Assembly (NCBI GenBank): GCA_030447005.1 | Contig: JAUJME010000029.1 | Span: forward strand, 1-8,318 | Source: Solirubrobacteraceae bacterium | GTDB taxonomy: Bacteria; Actinomycetota; Thermoleophilia; Solirubrobacterales; Solirubrobacteraceae | DNA length: 8,318 bases | Direction: 5' to 3' | In this document: piece after piece, positions 1 through 5,674 of the stretch | Layout: each line of letters begins with the position of its first letter | How positions within the stretch are numbered: the stretch's first letter is position 1 | Notes under the pieces: model-generated | The model's input: the letters and a program-made list of their open reading frames with translations, nothing else | What the model was told of the DNA's origin: nothing | Database searches by the model: none | Program-made: the position numbers and the translations under genes

Positions 1-921
1 CCGACCGGCGGTGTAGAGGGCCGCGTAGCGCGGGATGTCGCGCTCGGGCCGGGTGCCGCCGCCGTGAGAGCCGCGCAGCACCTTGCCGAAGTGCAGCGGC
101 AGCGTGTAGAGGCTCGGCAGGTCGTCGGCCGGCGGGACGCCGACCAGGATCGTGCGCCCCTGCGCGGCGGTCAGCCCGTAGGCGAGCTCGATGACGCGGG
201 GCCGCCCCGTGTTGTCGACCACGACGTCCGCCCCCGCCGCGCCGAGCAGCGCGCGGGCCTCCGTCCCCACGTCGGCCGTCGCCGCGTTCAGGGCATGGGT
301 CGCGCCCAGCTGCCGGGCGAGGTCGAGCTTGGCGTCGTGGAGGTCGACCGCCACGATCGGGTGCGCACCGGAGAGCGCCGCGGCCTGGATCACGCTCAGG
401 CCGATGCCGCCCGCGCCCATTACGAGGAGGGACTCGCCGAGCTGGAGGCCGGCGTCGTTGGTGATCACGCCGGCGCCGGTCGTGACCGCGCAGCCGAAGA
501 GGGCGGCGATGTCGAGCGGGACGCCCTCCGGCAGGCGCGTGACGCGGTTCTCCGACACCACGGCCTCATCGTTGAAGGTGGTCACCCAGCCGGCGTTGAC
601 CGTCTCCCCGCCCCACTCGTACGAGGGGGTGGGGGCCTCCACGCCGGTGCCCCGCATCCAGTGCAGGACGACCCGATCGCCCGGCGCCACGGTGGTCACG
701 CCCTCGCCCGCGTCGAGCACCGTCCCGGAGCCCTCGTGGCCGAGCAGATGCGGCAACCAGCGGTCCGGGCCCTTGACCCCGTCGATCTCGCCGAGCTGCG
801 AGCCGCAGATGCCCGTGTAGTGCACGCGCACGCGCACCTGCCCGAACCGCAGGGCGGAGGGCGGCTCGATGTCCGCCAGCTCGAGGGGCCGGCGCTGGGC
901 GGTGAGGATGGCGGCGCGCAT
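1..921 (-). CDS. Zinc-dependent medium-chain alcohol dehydrogenase, C-terminus cut by window edge
   Basis: Reading the minus strand from the ATG at 921 gives 307 uninterrupted codons, running off the window at base 1. The product begins MRAAILTAQRRPLELADIEP and is a GroES-like plus Rossmann medium-chain dehydrogenase, which normally oxidises an alcohol with NAD(P)+ using one catalytic zinc. Visible catalytic-zinc ligands are Cys39 (TGICGSQ), His62-Glu63 (GHEGSG) and Cys144 (LFGCAVTTGAG). The dinucleotide loop GAGGIG is at 169-174, and Asp193 at the end of the next strand suggests NAD rather than NADP. GSHGGG near residue 285 is typical of the class III/formaldehyde-dehydrogenase-like branch. 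Oddly, the lobe that normally carries four structural-zinc cysteines (about residues 88-106 here) has none. The family is usually about 350-370 residues, so roughly 50 are missing to the left. It is divergent from a sugar-activation pair, so a sugar or sugar-precursor substrate is plausible but unproven. Family call firm, substrate unknown. Confidence 0.9.
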   Translation of the reverse strand, partial: MRAAILTAQRRPLELADIEPPSALRFGQVRVRVHYTGICGSQLGEIDGVKGPDRWLPHLLGHEGSGTVLDAGEGVTTVAPGDRVVLHWMRGTGVEAPTPSYEWGGETVNAGWVTTFNDEAVVSENRVTRLPEGVPLDIAALFGCAVTTGAGVITNDAGLQLGESLLVMGAGGIGLSVIQAAALSGAHPIVAVDLHDAKLDLARQLGATHALNAATADVGTEARALLGAAGADVVVDNTGRPRVIELAYGLTAAQGRTILVGVPPADDLPSLYTLPLHFGKVLRGSHGGGTRPERDIPRYAALYTAGR

Positions 922-1019
922 GGGCTGCCCGGCTCGGCGGGCGGCGAGTATGGCACACCGCCGGAGGCGCTCAGCCGCCCCCCGGGTGTGGAAGGGCGCG
1001 ACGGTATCGTGGCGCCGCG
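922..1019. promoter_or_regulatory. Divergent intergenic region between dehydrogenase and gmhB-like gene
   Basis: This 98-bp gap separates two divergently read genes and must hold the start signals of both unless transcription enters from elsewhere. On the plus side TATCGT at 1005-1010 sits just before the ATG at 1020. On the minus side the complement of 947-952 reads CATACT, preceded by TG-C, which resembles an extended -10 box and would give a leader of about 19 nt before the ATG at 921. No convincing Shine-Dalgarno sequence is seen for either gene, and no clear operator repeat is visible. Confidence 0.45.
1005..1010 (+). promoter_or_regulatory. Putative -10 box (TATCGT) for leaderless gmhB-like mRNA
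   Basis: TATCGT matches the TANNNT pattern of bacterial -10 elements. It ends nine bases before the ATG at 1020, so transcription would start at or within a base or two of the start codon. No Shine-Dalgarno is present upstream of that ATG, as expected for a leaderless mRNA. No recognisable -35 hexamer was found. Confidence 0.4.
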
Positions 1020-1601
1020 ATGAGCCGGCGTGCCGTGTTCCTCGACCGCGACGGCGTGCTGATCCGCGACGTGTCGCTGCTCGTCGACCCGCGCGACGTC
1101 GAGGTCCTCGACGGGGTGCCCGAGGCGCTCGGCGGGCTCCGCGCGGCAGGGTTCGCGCTGGTCGTCGTCACCAACCAGGCGGTCGTCGCGCGCGGGTTGG
1201 CCACCCTGGACGGCGTCGCGCGCGTCAACGCGGAGGTCGCGCGGCAGATCGCCGCCGCCGGTGGTCCCGCCCTCGACGGCGTCTACGTCTGCCCGCACCA
1301 CCCCCACGCCGACGTGGCCGAGTACCGCACGGCGTGCGAGTGCCGCAAGCCGCGGCCGGGGATGCTGCACCGGGCGGCGGCCGAGCACGACCTCGACCTC
1401 GCGGCCAGCTTCCTGGTGGGCGACCGGATGACCGACATAAGGGCGGGTGCGGCGGCGGGATGCCGCACCGTCCTCGTGCGCACGGGCCGCCATGCGGACG
1501 CGCCGATCGTCACGCTCGACGCGCCGGACCCCGACCTGCAGCCCGACCACACGTGTGAGGGTCTCGGGGACGCGCGGCGGTGGATCGAGGGGGTGGCGTG
1601 A
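1020..1601 (+). CDS. gmhB: HAD-family D-glycero-D-manno-heptose 1,7-bisphosphate 7-phosphatase (GmhB-like)
   Basis: The 193-residue product fits the usual GmhB length of about 180-200. This enzyme removes the 7-phosphate from heptose 1,7-bisphosphate, giving the heptose 1-phosphate that a nucleotidyltransferase then activates, in the cytoplasm. The HAD motifs are all visible: motif I FLDRDGVL with nucleophile Asp9 and acid/base Asp11, motif II TNQ at 51-53, motif III Lys110 in CRKPRPGM, and motif IV GDRMTDI with Asp135 and Asp139. The GmhB-type zinc loop is present as Cys91, His93, Cys106 and Cys108 (CPHHP and CECRKP). The ATG at 1020 is chosen because motif I starts seven residues later and a -10-like box lies directly upstream. 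Its TGA shares one base with the next gene's ATG (TGATG), so the two are probably translationally coupled. A histidinol-phosphatase-type relative is the main alternative; the downstream nucleotidyltransferase favours the heptose role. Anomer specificity cannot be read from sequence. Confidence 0.87.
   Translation: MSRRAVFLDRDGVLIRDVSLLVDPRDVEVLDGVPEALGGLRAAGFALVVVTNQAVVARGLATLDGVARVNAEVARQIAAAGGPALDGVYVCPHHPHADVAEYRTACECRKPRPGMLHRAAAEHDLDLAASFLVGDRMTDIRAGAAAGCRTVLVRTGRHADAPIVTLDAPDPDLQPDHTCEGLGDARRWIEGVA
1587..1593 (+). promoter_or_regulatory. Shine-Dalgarno for the nucleotidyltransferase
   Basis: GAGGGGG lies inside the last codons of the phosphatase gene, seven bases before the ATG at 1601. 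It supports that start over the in-frame upstream ATG at 1580, which would add seven non-conserved residues ahead of the MRALVLSAGYGTRL motif. Confidence 0.55.
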
Positions 1602-2347
1602 TGCGCGCCCTGGTGCTGAGCGCCGGCTACGGCACGCGGCTCGGGGAGCTGACCCGCGAGGTGCCGAAGCCGATGCTCGAGGCCGGCGGCCGGCCCCTGC
1701 TCGAGCTCATCCTGCGCCACCTGCGCCGCCAGGGCGTCACGGAGGTGGCCGTCAACCTCCACTTCCGGCCCGAGGTCATCCGCGAGCACTTCGGCGACGG
1801 CTCGGCTCTCGGCCTGCGGATCCACTGGTCCTACGAGGCCGAGCTCCAGGGCACCGCCGGCGGGGCGCGCGAGGTCGCCGGCTTCCTCGGCGCCACGCCG
1901 GAGTTCCTCGTCCACTACGGCGACGTCGTGACGACGCAGGACCTTCGCGCGATGCTGGCGTTCCACCGCGAGCGCGGGGCGCGAGCGACGATGCTCGTCC
2001 ACCGCAGAGAGCGGTCCAACAGCGTGGCGGTCGTGGCGCCCGACGGGCGGGTCGAGCGCTTCCTCGAGCGGCCGACGGAGGCCGAGCGCGCCGGCGTCGA
2101 GTCGCCGTGGGTGTTCTCGGGCATCTGCATCTGCTCCCGCGACGTCCTCGGGTCCATCCCGCCCGAGGGGCCCTCCGACCTGCCCCGCGACATCTTCCCC
2201 GGCCTGGTGGCCGAGGGCGGGCTCTACGCCTTCGAGCTCGGCGGGTTCCGCTGCGCGGTCGACTCCGAGGAGCGGCTCGAGACGGTCCGCGAGGCGTGCG
2301 CCTCGGGAGTGCTCGACACCGGCGATCCGTCCAGCAGCTCCTCGTAG
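1601..2347 (+). CDS. Sugar-1-phosphate nucleotidyltransferase, probable heptose-1-phosphate NDP transferase
   Basis: A 248-residue NTP_transferase-family enzyme that joins a sugar 1-phosphate to a nucleoside triphosphate, giving an NDP-sugar and pyrophosphate. The N-terminus MRALVLSAGYGTRL carries the GxGTRL nucleotide-binding signature, with KPM at 23-25 as the following conserved block. GTAGGA at 84-89 contacts the nucleotide, and HYGDVV with Asp108 and Asp221 in AVDSEERL are the probable metal ligands. It starts on the base where the GmhB-like gene stops, which strongly suggests a common pathway. With that partner it resembles HddC, which makes GDP-D-glycero-D-manno-heptose, but mannose-1-P or glucose-1-P transferases look alike and the nucleotide cannot be decided here. 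Conservation appears to end near residue 231. The remaining tail, ending in five serines, is read antisense to the convergent glycosyltransferase gene and is probably not functional sequence. The heptose isomerase and kinase expected for the pathway are not in the window. Confidence 0.85.
   Translation: MRALVLSAGYGTRLGELTREVPKPMLEAGGRPLLELILRHLRRQGVTEVAVNLHFRPEVIREHFGDGSALGLRIHWSYEAELQGTAGGAREVAGFLGATPEFLVHYGDVVTTQDLRAMLAFHRERGARATMLVHRRERSNSVAVVAPDGRVERFLERPTEAERAGVESPWVFSGICICSRDVLGSIPPEGPSDLPRDIFPGLVAEGGLYAFELGGFRCAVDSEERLETVREACASGVLDTGDPSSSSS
2224..2347. other. Tail-to-tail overlap of two convergent genes (124 bp)
   Basis: The nucleotidyltransferase stop (TAG, 2345-2347) and the glycosyltransferase stop (complement of 2224-2226) each lie inside the other gene. 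The conserved cores barely avoid each other: the first ends near 2293 and the second near 2332. Each protein therefore has a non-conserved tail encoded antisense to its neighbour; the SSSSS tail is the antisense of EELLDGS. There is no intergenic space for a conventional terminator, so the two transcripts must overlap. Confidence 0.8.
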
Positions 2348-3474
2348 AGCCCCGCGATCCGCTCGAGCAGCCGCGGCACCCGATAGCGCTCGCCGATGTG
2401 CTCGCGCGCCCGCGACCCGAGCGCGCGCCGCCGCTCGGGGTCGCCCGCGAGCGCGGCGATCGCCTCCGCGAAGCCGGCGACGTCGTCCGGCTCGACCAGG
2501 ACCCCCGTGTCGCGGGCGACGACGTCGGCGACCCCGCCGACCCGCGTCGCGATCATCGGCCGTGCGCCCGCGCCGGCCTCGATCAGCGAGACCGGCGTCC
2601 CCTCGTTGTCGGAGGTGAGGACCGCGATGTCGGTTGCGGCGACGATGTCGGCCAGGTCGCGGCGGTATCCGAGGAAGCGGACGCGGTCGGCGATGGGCAG
2701 CCGGCCGGCCCGGGCCTCGAGGGCGGCGCGCTCCTCGCCGTCGCCCACGACCGCGAGGATGACGGGGGCGCCCGCCCGCCGGGCGGCCGCCACCGCGTCG
2801 AGGAGCCGGTCGACCCGCTTGATGGGCACGAGCCGCCCCACGAACGTGAGCAGAACGTCGCCGGGCTCGAGGCCGAGCTCCTCGCGCACGGGTCCGCGCG
2901 GCTCCGGCGCGAGCTCCAGGAAGCGCTCCAGGCGGAGGCCGAGCGGCACCACCGCGAACCGCTCCGGCGGCGCGACGCGGAGGCGGACGAGGTCGTCGAC
3001 GGTGGCCTGGCTCACGCCGACGAGGCGGTCGCTGACCCGCGCGAGGCCGCGCTCGAGCCCGCGGTAGAACCCGGACTTCGCGCGGCCGAAGTAGCCCTCG
3101 AGCACGTGGCCGTGGTAGGTGTGGACGATGACGGGCCGGGGCCGGACGCCGAGGGCGGCCAGCCGGCCGAGCATCCCCGCCTTGGCGGTGTGGGTGTGGA
3201 CGACGTCGGGCCGGTAGGTGCGGGCGATCCGCACCAGCGACACGAGGGCGCGGAGGTCGGCGAGCGGCCGCAGCTCGGGGCCGAGCGTGCGCACGTGGCG
3301 GCGGCGGACGCCCAGGTCGTCGGCCATGTCGGCGAGCGACGCCTCCCCCGGGCCGACGTCGCCGGTGACCAGGAGCGTCTCGAAGCGCCCGGGGTCCAGG
3401 AGGCCGCTCAGCAGGCTCACGTGGTACGCCGGGCCGCCCGCGTTCATGCGGGCGATCACCCGCAGCACGCGCAC
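2224..3474 (-). CDS. GT4 family glycosyltransferase (first of two)
   Basis: Read on the minus strand, this 416-residue GT-B fold enzyme transfers a sugar from a nucleotide donor with retention of configuration, at the cytoplasmic membrane face. The N-terminus MRVLRVIARMNAGGPAYHVS has the acceptor-side glycine loop GGPA at 13-16. HTHTAKAG lies at 93-100, and YHGHVLEGYFG at 120-130 resembles the YHGHVF/L segment seen in many exopolysaccharide GT4 enzymes. The donor site includes GRLVPIKR at 213-220 (Arg214, Lys219) and the E-x7-E motif Glu291/Glu299 in EGTPVSLIE. The GTG at 3474 is preferred because it gives the usual MRVLR-type beginning; a GTG at 3468 lies nine bases after GGGAGG and is a fair alternative. 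Conserved sequence stops near residue 381 (LYEELL). The last 35 residues, rich in Ser and Arg, are antisense to the nucleotidyltransferase gene. It is divergent from the methyltransferase operon. Donor and acceptor are unknown. Confidence 0.9.
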   Translation of the reverse strand: MRVLRVIARMNAGGPAYHVSLLSGLLDPGRFETLLVTGDVGPGEASLADMADDLGVRRRHVRTLGPELRPLADLRALVSLVRIARTYRPDVVHTHTAKAGMLGRLAALGVRPRPVIVHTYHGHVLEGYFGRAKSGFYRGLERGLARVSDRLVGVSQATVDDLVRLRVAPPERFAVVPLGLRLERFLELAPEPRGPVREELGLEPGDVLLTFVGRLVPIKRVDRLLDAVAAARRAGAPVILAVVGDGEERAALEARAGRLPIADRVRFLGYRRDLADIVAATDIAVLTSDNEGTPVSLIEAGAGARPMIATRVGGVADVVARDTGVLVEPDDVAGFAEAIAALAGDPERRRALGSRAREHIGERYRVPRLLERIAGLYEELLDGSPVSSTPEAHASRTVSSRSSESTAQRNPPSSKA

Positions 3475-3519
3475 CCGCCTCCCGCCTTGCGCTCCAGGGG
3501 CCTGCGCTACTGTCGGCCC
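3475..3519. promoter_or_regulatory. Compact divergent intergenic region between GT4 and methyltransferase
   Basis: Only 45 bp separate two head-to-head starts. The complement of 3478-3483 is GGGAGG, a ribosome-binding site for the minus-strand glycosyltransferase. TACTGT at 3508-3513 serves the plus-strand gene. Any promoter for the minus gene must lie partly inside the methyltransferase coding sequence, so the two promoters probably overlap. Confidence 0.5.
3508..3513 (+). promoter_or_regulatory. Putative -10 box (TACTGT) for leaderless methyltransferase mRNA
   Basis: TACTGT fits TANNNT and ends six bases before the ATG at 3520, the spacing expected when transcription starts on the initiator codon. 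A weak -35-like TTGCGC lies at 3487-3492 with a 15-bp spacer. No Shine-Dalgarno precedes the ATG. Confidence 0.45.
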
Positions 3520-4548
3520 ATGGCGGAAGCCACGATGTCGTCTCAGACCGGTGTCTCCTCGTCCGTCGGCTCGGCCGCCCCACTGCTCGAGCTGGTGCGC
3601 TGCCTCGAGTGTAGGTCCTCGGTCCTGGCCGAGCCGGGCGCCGGGGTCCGGTGCTCGGGCTGTGGCACCCGCCACCCCGTCCGCGGCGGCACGCTGCGAG
3701 CCCTCCGCGGTGCGCAGGACGGCGATCCGGGCGAGCGGGCGGTCAAGCAGCAGACGGCCGAGAGCTTCGCCTACGAATGGGAGCGCTTCGGCGCGCTGCG
3801 GGCGGAATGGGCGAAGAACTTCCGCGACTACCTGCGCCCGCTGGGCGAGGACTGGTTCGCGGGCAAGCGGGTCCTCGACGTCGGCACGGGCTCCGGCCGC
3901 CACAGCGCGCGGGCGGCCGAGCTCGGGGCCCACGTGGTCGCGGTCGACCTCGGCGACTCCATCGACGTCGCCCGCGCGAACCTGCCGGAGGACGTCCTCA
4001 CCGTCCAGGCCGACGCGGAGGACCTCCCGCTGGCCGAGGGGGCGTTCGACCTCGTGATGTCGATCGGCGTCCTGCACCATCTGCCCGACACGGAGCGCGC
4101 GCTGCGGTCGCTGGTGAAGTACGTGCGCCCGGGCGGCCACCTGCATGTCTACCTGTATTGGTGGCCCGAGACGGGCTGGCACCGGCCGGTGCTCCGCGGC
4201 GTCGAGCGCCTCCGGCGCGTCACCGTCCGCCTGCCGCATCCCATGCTGCACGCCCTCTGCTATCCACTCGCGGCGGCCCTGTTCGCCGGCGCGGTGATGC
4301 CCTACCGCCATCTTCGCAACCGGCCGAAGGGCCGGCCGCTCGTCGAGCGGCTCCCGCTCAAGACGTACGCCGACTATCCCTTCGGCGTCTGCGTCAACGA
4401 CCAGTTCGACCGCCTCTCGGCGCCGCTCGAGCGGCGATTCGAGGCAGCCGAGGTGCGGGAGATGCTCGAGCGGGCCGGGCTGGCCGGCGTCCAGGTCCTC
4501 CCGAACCACGGGTGGCTCGGCCACGGCACCCGGCCCGAGGGCCCGTGA
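3520..4548 (+). CDS. Zinc-ribbon class I SAM-dependent methyltransferase
   Basis: A 342-residue protein with an N-terminal zinc-ribbon-like module followed by a Rossmann methyltransferase. Paired cysteines Cys28/Cys31 (RCLEC) and Cys45/Cys48 (RCSGC) would bind one zinc. The SAM site is clear: motif I LDVGTGSGRHS at 119-129, acidic Asp143 ending strand 2 (VAVDLGDS), DAEDLP at 165-170, and motif IV/post-I region SIGVLHHLPD at 181-190. A hydrophobic stretch at about 242-265 (ending AGAVMPYRHL) may rest on the membrane or form a substrate lid. The C-terminal part includes YPFGVCVNDQFDRLSAP, a block I associate with methyltransferases in exopolysaccharide loci. The ATG at 3520 fits the -10 box; a second ATG at 3535 is possible. 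Its stop overlaps the GTG of the next glycosyltransferase by four bases (GTGA), so it probably acts on the same glycan or lipid-linked intermediate. The methyl acceptor is not identifiable from sequence. Confidence 0.88.
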   Translation: MAEATMSSQTGVSSSVGSAAPLLELVRCLECRSSVLAEPGAGVRCSGCGTRHPVRGGTLRALRGAQDGDPGERAVKQQTAESFAYEWERFGALRAEWAKNFRDYLRPLGEDWFAGKRVLDVGTGSGRHSARAAELGAHVVAVDLGDSIDVARANLPEDVLTVQADAEDLPLAEGAFDLVMSIGVLHHLPDTERALRSLVKYVRPGGHLHVYLYWWPETGWHRPVLRGVERLRRVTVRLPHPMLHALCYPLAAALFAGAVMPYRHLRNRPKGRPLVERLPLKTYADYPFGVCVNDQFDRLSAPLERRFEAAEVREMLERAGLAGVQVLPNHGWLGHGTRPEGP

Positions 4549-5672
4549 GGCGGCAGGGCCCGCCGCGCGTCCTCCAGGTCCTGACCTGCGACGGCGTGGG
4601 GGGGACCGAGTTCATGGTGGCGACCCTCGTCGAGCGCGCCGAGCCGGCGGCGGTCGACATGGACGTCGTCACGCTCGACGCCCGCGGGCCGATCGCAGAG
4701 CGCCTCGCGCGCGCGGGGGTCCGGGTGCGCTGCCTGGGCGGCTCGGGCCTCGCGCTGGCCTTTGCCCGGCTGGCCAGGATCCTCGCCCGCGAGCGCTACG
4801 ACGTGGTCAACGCCTACGGCTTCAAGTCGACGGCCGTCGCCCGCGGGCTCACGAAGCTGCTGTCGCCGGGGACCGCCTTCGTGAGCGGCGTGCGGGGGCT
4901 CCACGTCTCCGAGCTCGAGCACCTCGACGGGCCCAAGTCGCGGGTCGTGCTGCGGCTCGAGCGGCTCGGCTCGCCGCTCGTCGACGTCTACGACGCCAAC
5001 TCCAAGGGCGCGCTCGAGCTCCTCGCCGCCCAGGGCGTCCCCCGTGCCAAGCTCCACTACATCCCGAACGGGATCGACGCCGACGCGTGGACGCGCGAGG
5101 CCGACCGGCCGGCGGCGGTGCCCACCGTCCTCTGCATCGCCCGGTTCGTCGCGCGCAAGCGCCACGGCGACCTCGTCCGGGCGGCCGCCGAGCTCCACCG
5201 CGGCGGCGTGGCGTTCAGGCTGGTACTGGCGGGCGACGGCCCGCTGCTCGAGCCGACCCGCGCGCTGGTGGCAGAGCTCGGGCTCGAGGGCCAGGTCGAC
5301 CTCCCGGGCCGCGCGGAGCGCGACGCGGTGCGCCGGCTGCTCGCCGAGGCCGACGTCTTCTGCCTGCCCTCGCTCTGGGAGGGCATGGCCGGGAGCGTCA
5401 TGGAGGCGATGGCCGCGAGCCTGCCCGTCGTGGGCACCGACGTCAACGGGATCGCCGACCTGGTCGTGGACGGCGTCACGGGCCGACTGGTGGCGCCCGA
5501 GTCGCCGGCCGCAATCGCCGCCGCCCTCGCCGAGCTGCTGGTCTCCTCCGAGCTGCGGGAGCGGTTCGGACAGGCCGGGCGGCGCCGCATCATCGAGGAG
5601 TTCAGCGTCGAGGAGATGGTCCGCGCCAAGCAGGACCTCTACCGGCTGGTGGCCCGGGCGGGGGTGGCCTAG
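4545..5672 (+). CDS. GT4 family glycosyltransferase (second of two)
   Basis: A 375-residue GT-B retaining glycosyltransferase. The acceptor-side loop appears as GVGGTEFM at 17-24. The donor domain opens at IPNGID (173-178), with Arg200 and Lys205 in IARFVARKRH as the expected phosphate contacts, LAGDGPLLE at 228-236, and the E-x7-E motif Glu279/Glu287 in WEGMAGSVME. The GTG at 4545 is chosen because it overlaps the methyltransferase TGA as GTGA and places the first beta strand (RVLQVLTCDG) just inside the protein; no better start follows. The stop is two bases before the asparagine synthetase start, so the three genes form one operon. It differs clearly in sequence from the minus-strand GT4, so they are not a recent duplication and probably build different linkages. 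Substrates unknown. Confidence 0.9.
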   Translation: MRRQGPPRVLQVLTCDGVGGTEFMVATLVERAEPAAVDMDVVTLDARGPIAERLARAGVRVRCLGGSGLALAFARLARILARERYDVVNAYGFKSTAVARGLTKLLSPGTAFVSGVRGLHVSELEHLDGPKSRVVLRLERLGSPLVDVYDANSKGALELLAAQGVPRAKLHYIPNGIDADAWTREADRPAAVPTVLCIARFVARKRHGDLVRAAAELHRGGVAFRLVLAGDGPLLEPTRALVAELGLEGQVDLPGRAERDAVRRLLAEADVFCLPSLWEGMAGSVMEAMAASLPVVGTDVNGIADLVVDGVTGRLVAPESPAAIAAALAELLVSSELRERFGQAGRRRIIEEFSVEEMVRAKQDLYRLVARAGVA

Positions 5673-5674
5673 CC

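Noticed and set aside
821..837. Seventeen bases identical to the GCACGC repeat near 8263, suggesting a dispersed repeat pair
   Set aside because: It encodes conserved VRVRVHY strand residues of the dehydrogenase and is low in complexity. Chance similarity is enough, and no flanking homology is seen.
2224..3474. The two GT4 genes as a tandem or inverted duplication
   Set aside because: They share only family-level motifs (donor site and E-x7-E). The rest of the sequences differ widely, and they lie on opposite strands.
1283..3583. A 766-codon minus-strand open frame overlapping the nucleotidyltransferase and the first GT4
   Set aside because: It is low-complexity, Arg/Gly/Pro-rich, without family motifs, and out of frame with the well-supported GT4 on the same strand.
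1447..4548. A plus-strand open frame of more than 1000 codons spanning the nucleotidyltransferase and GT4 regions before reaching the methyltransferase
   Set aside because: Only its last part (from 3520) is real. The rest is Arg/Ala/Pro-rich, has no motifs and lies opposite or out of frame with genes that have clear motifs. Such open shadows are expected at this G+C.
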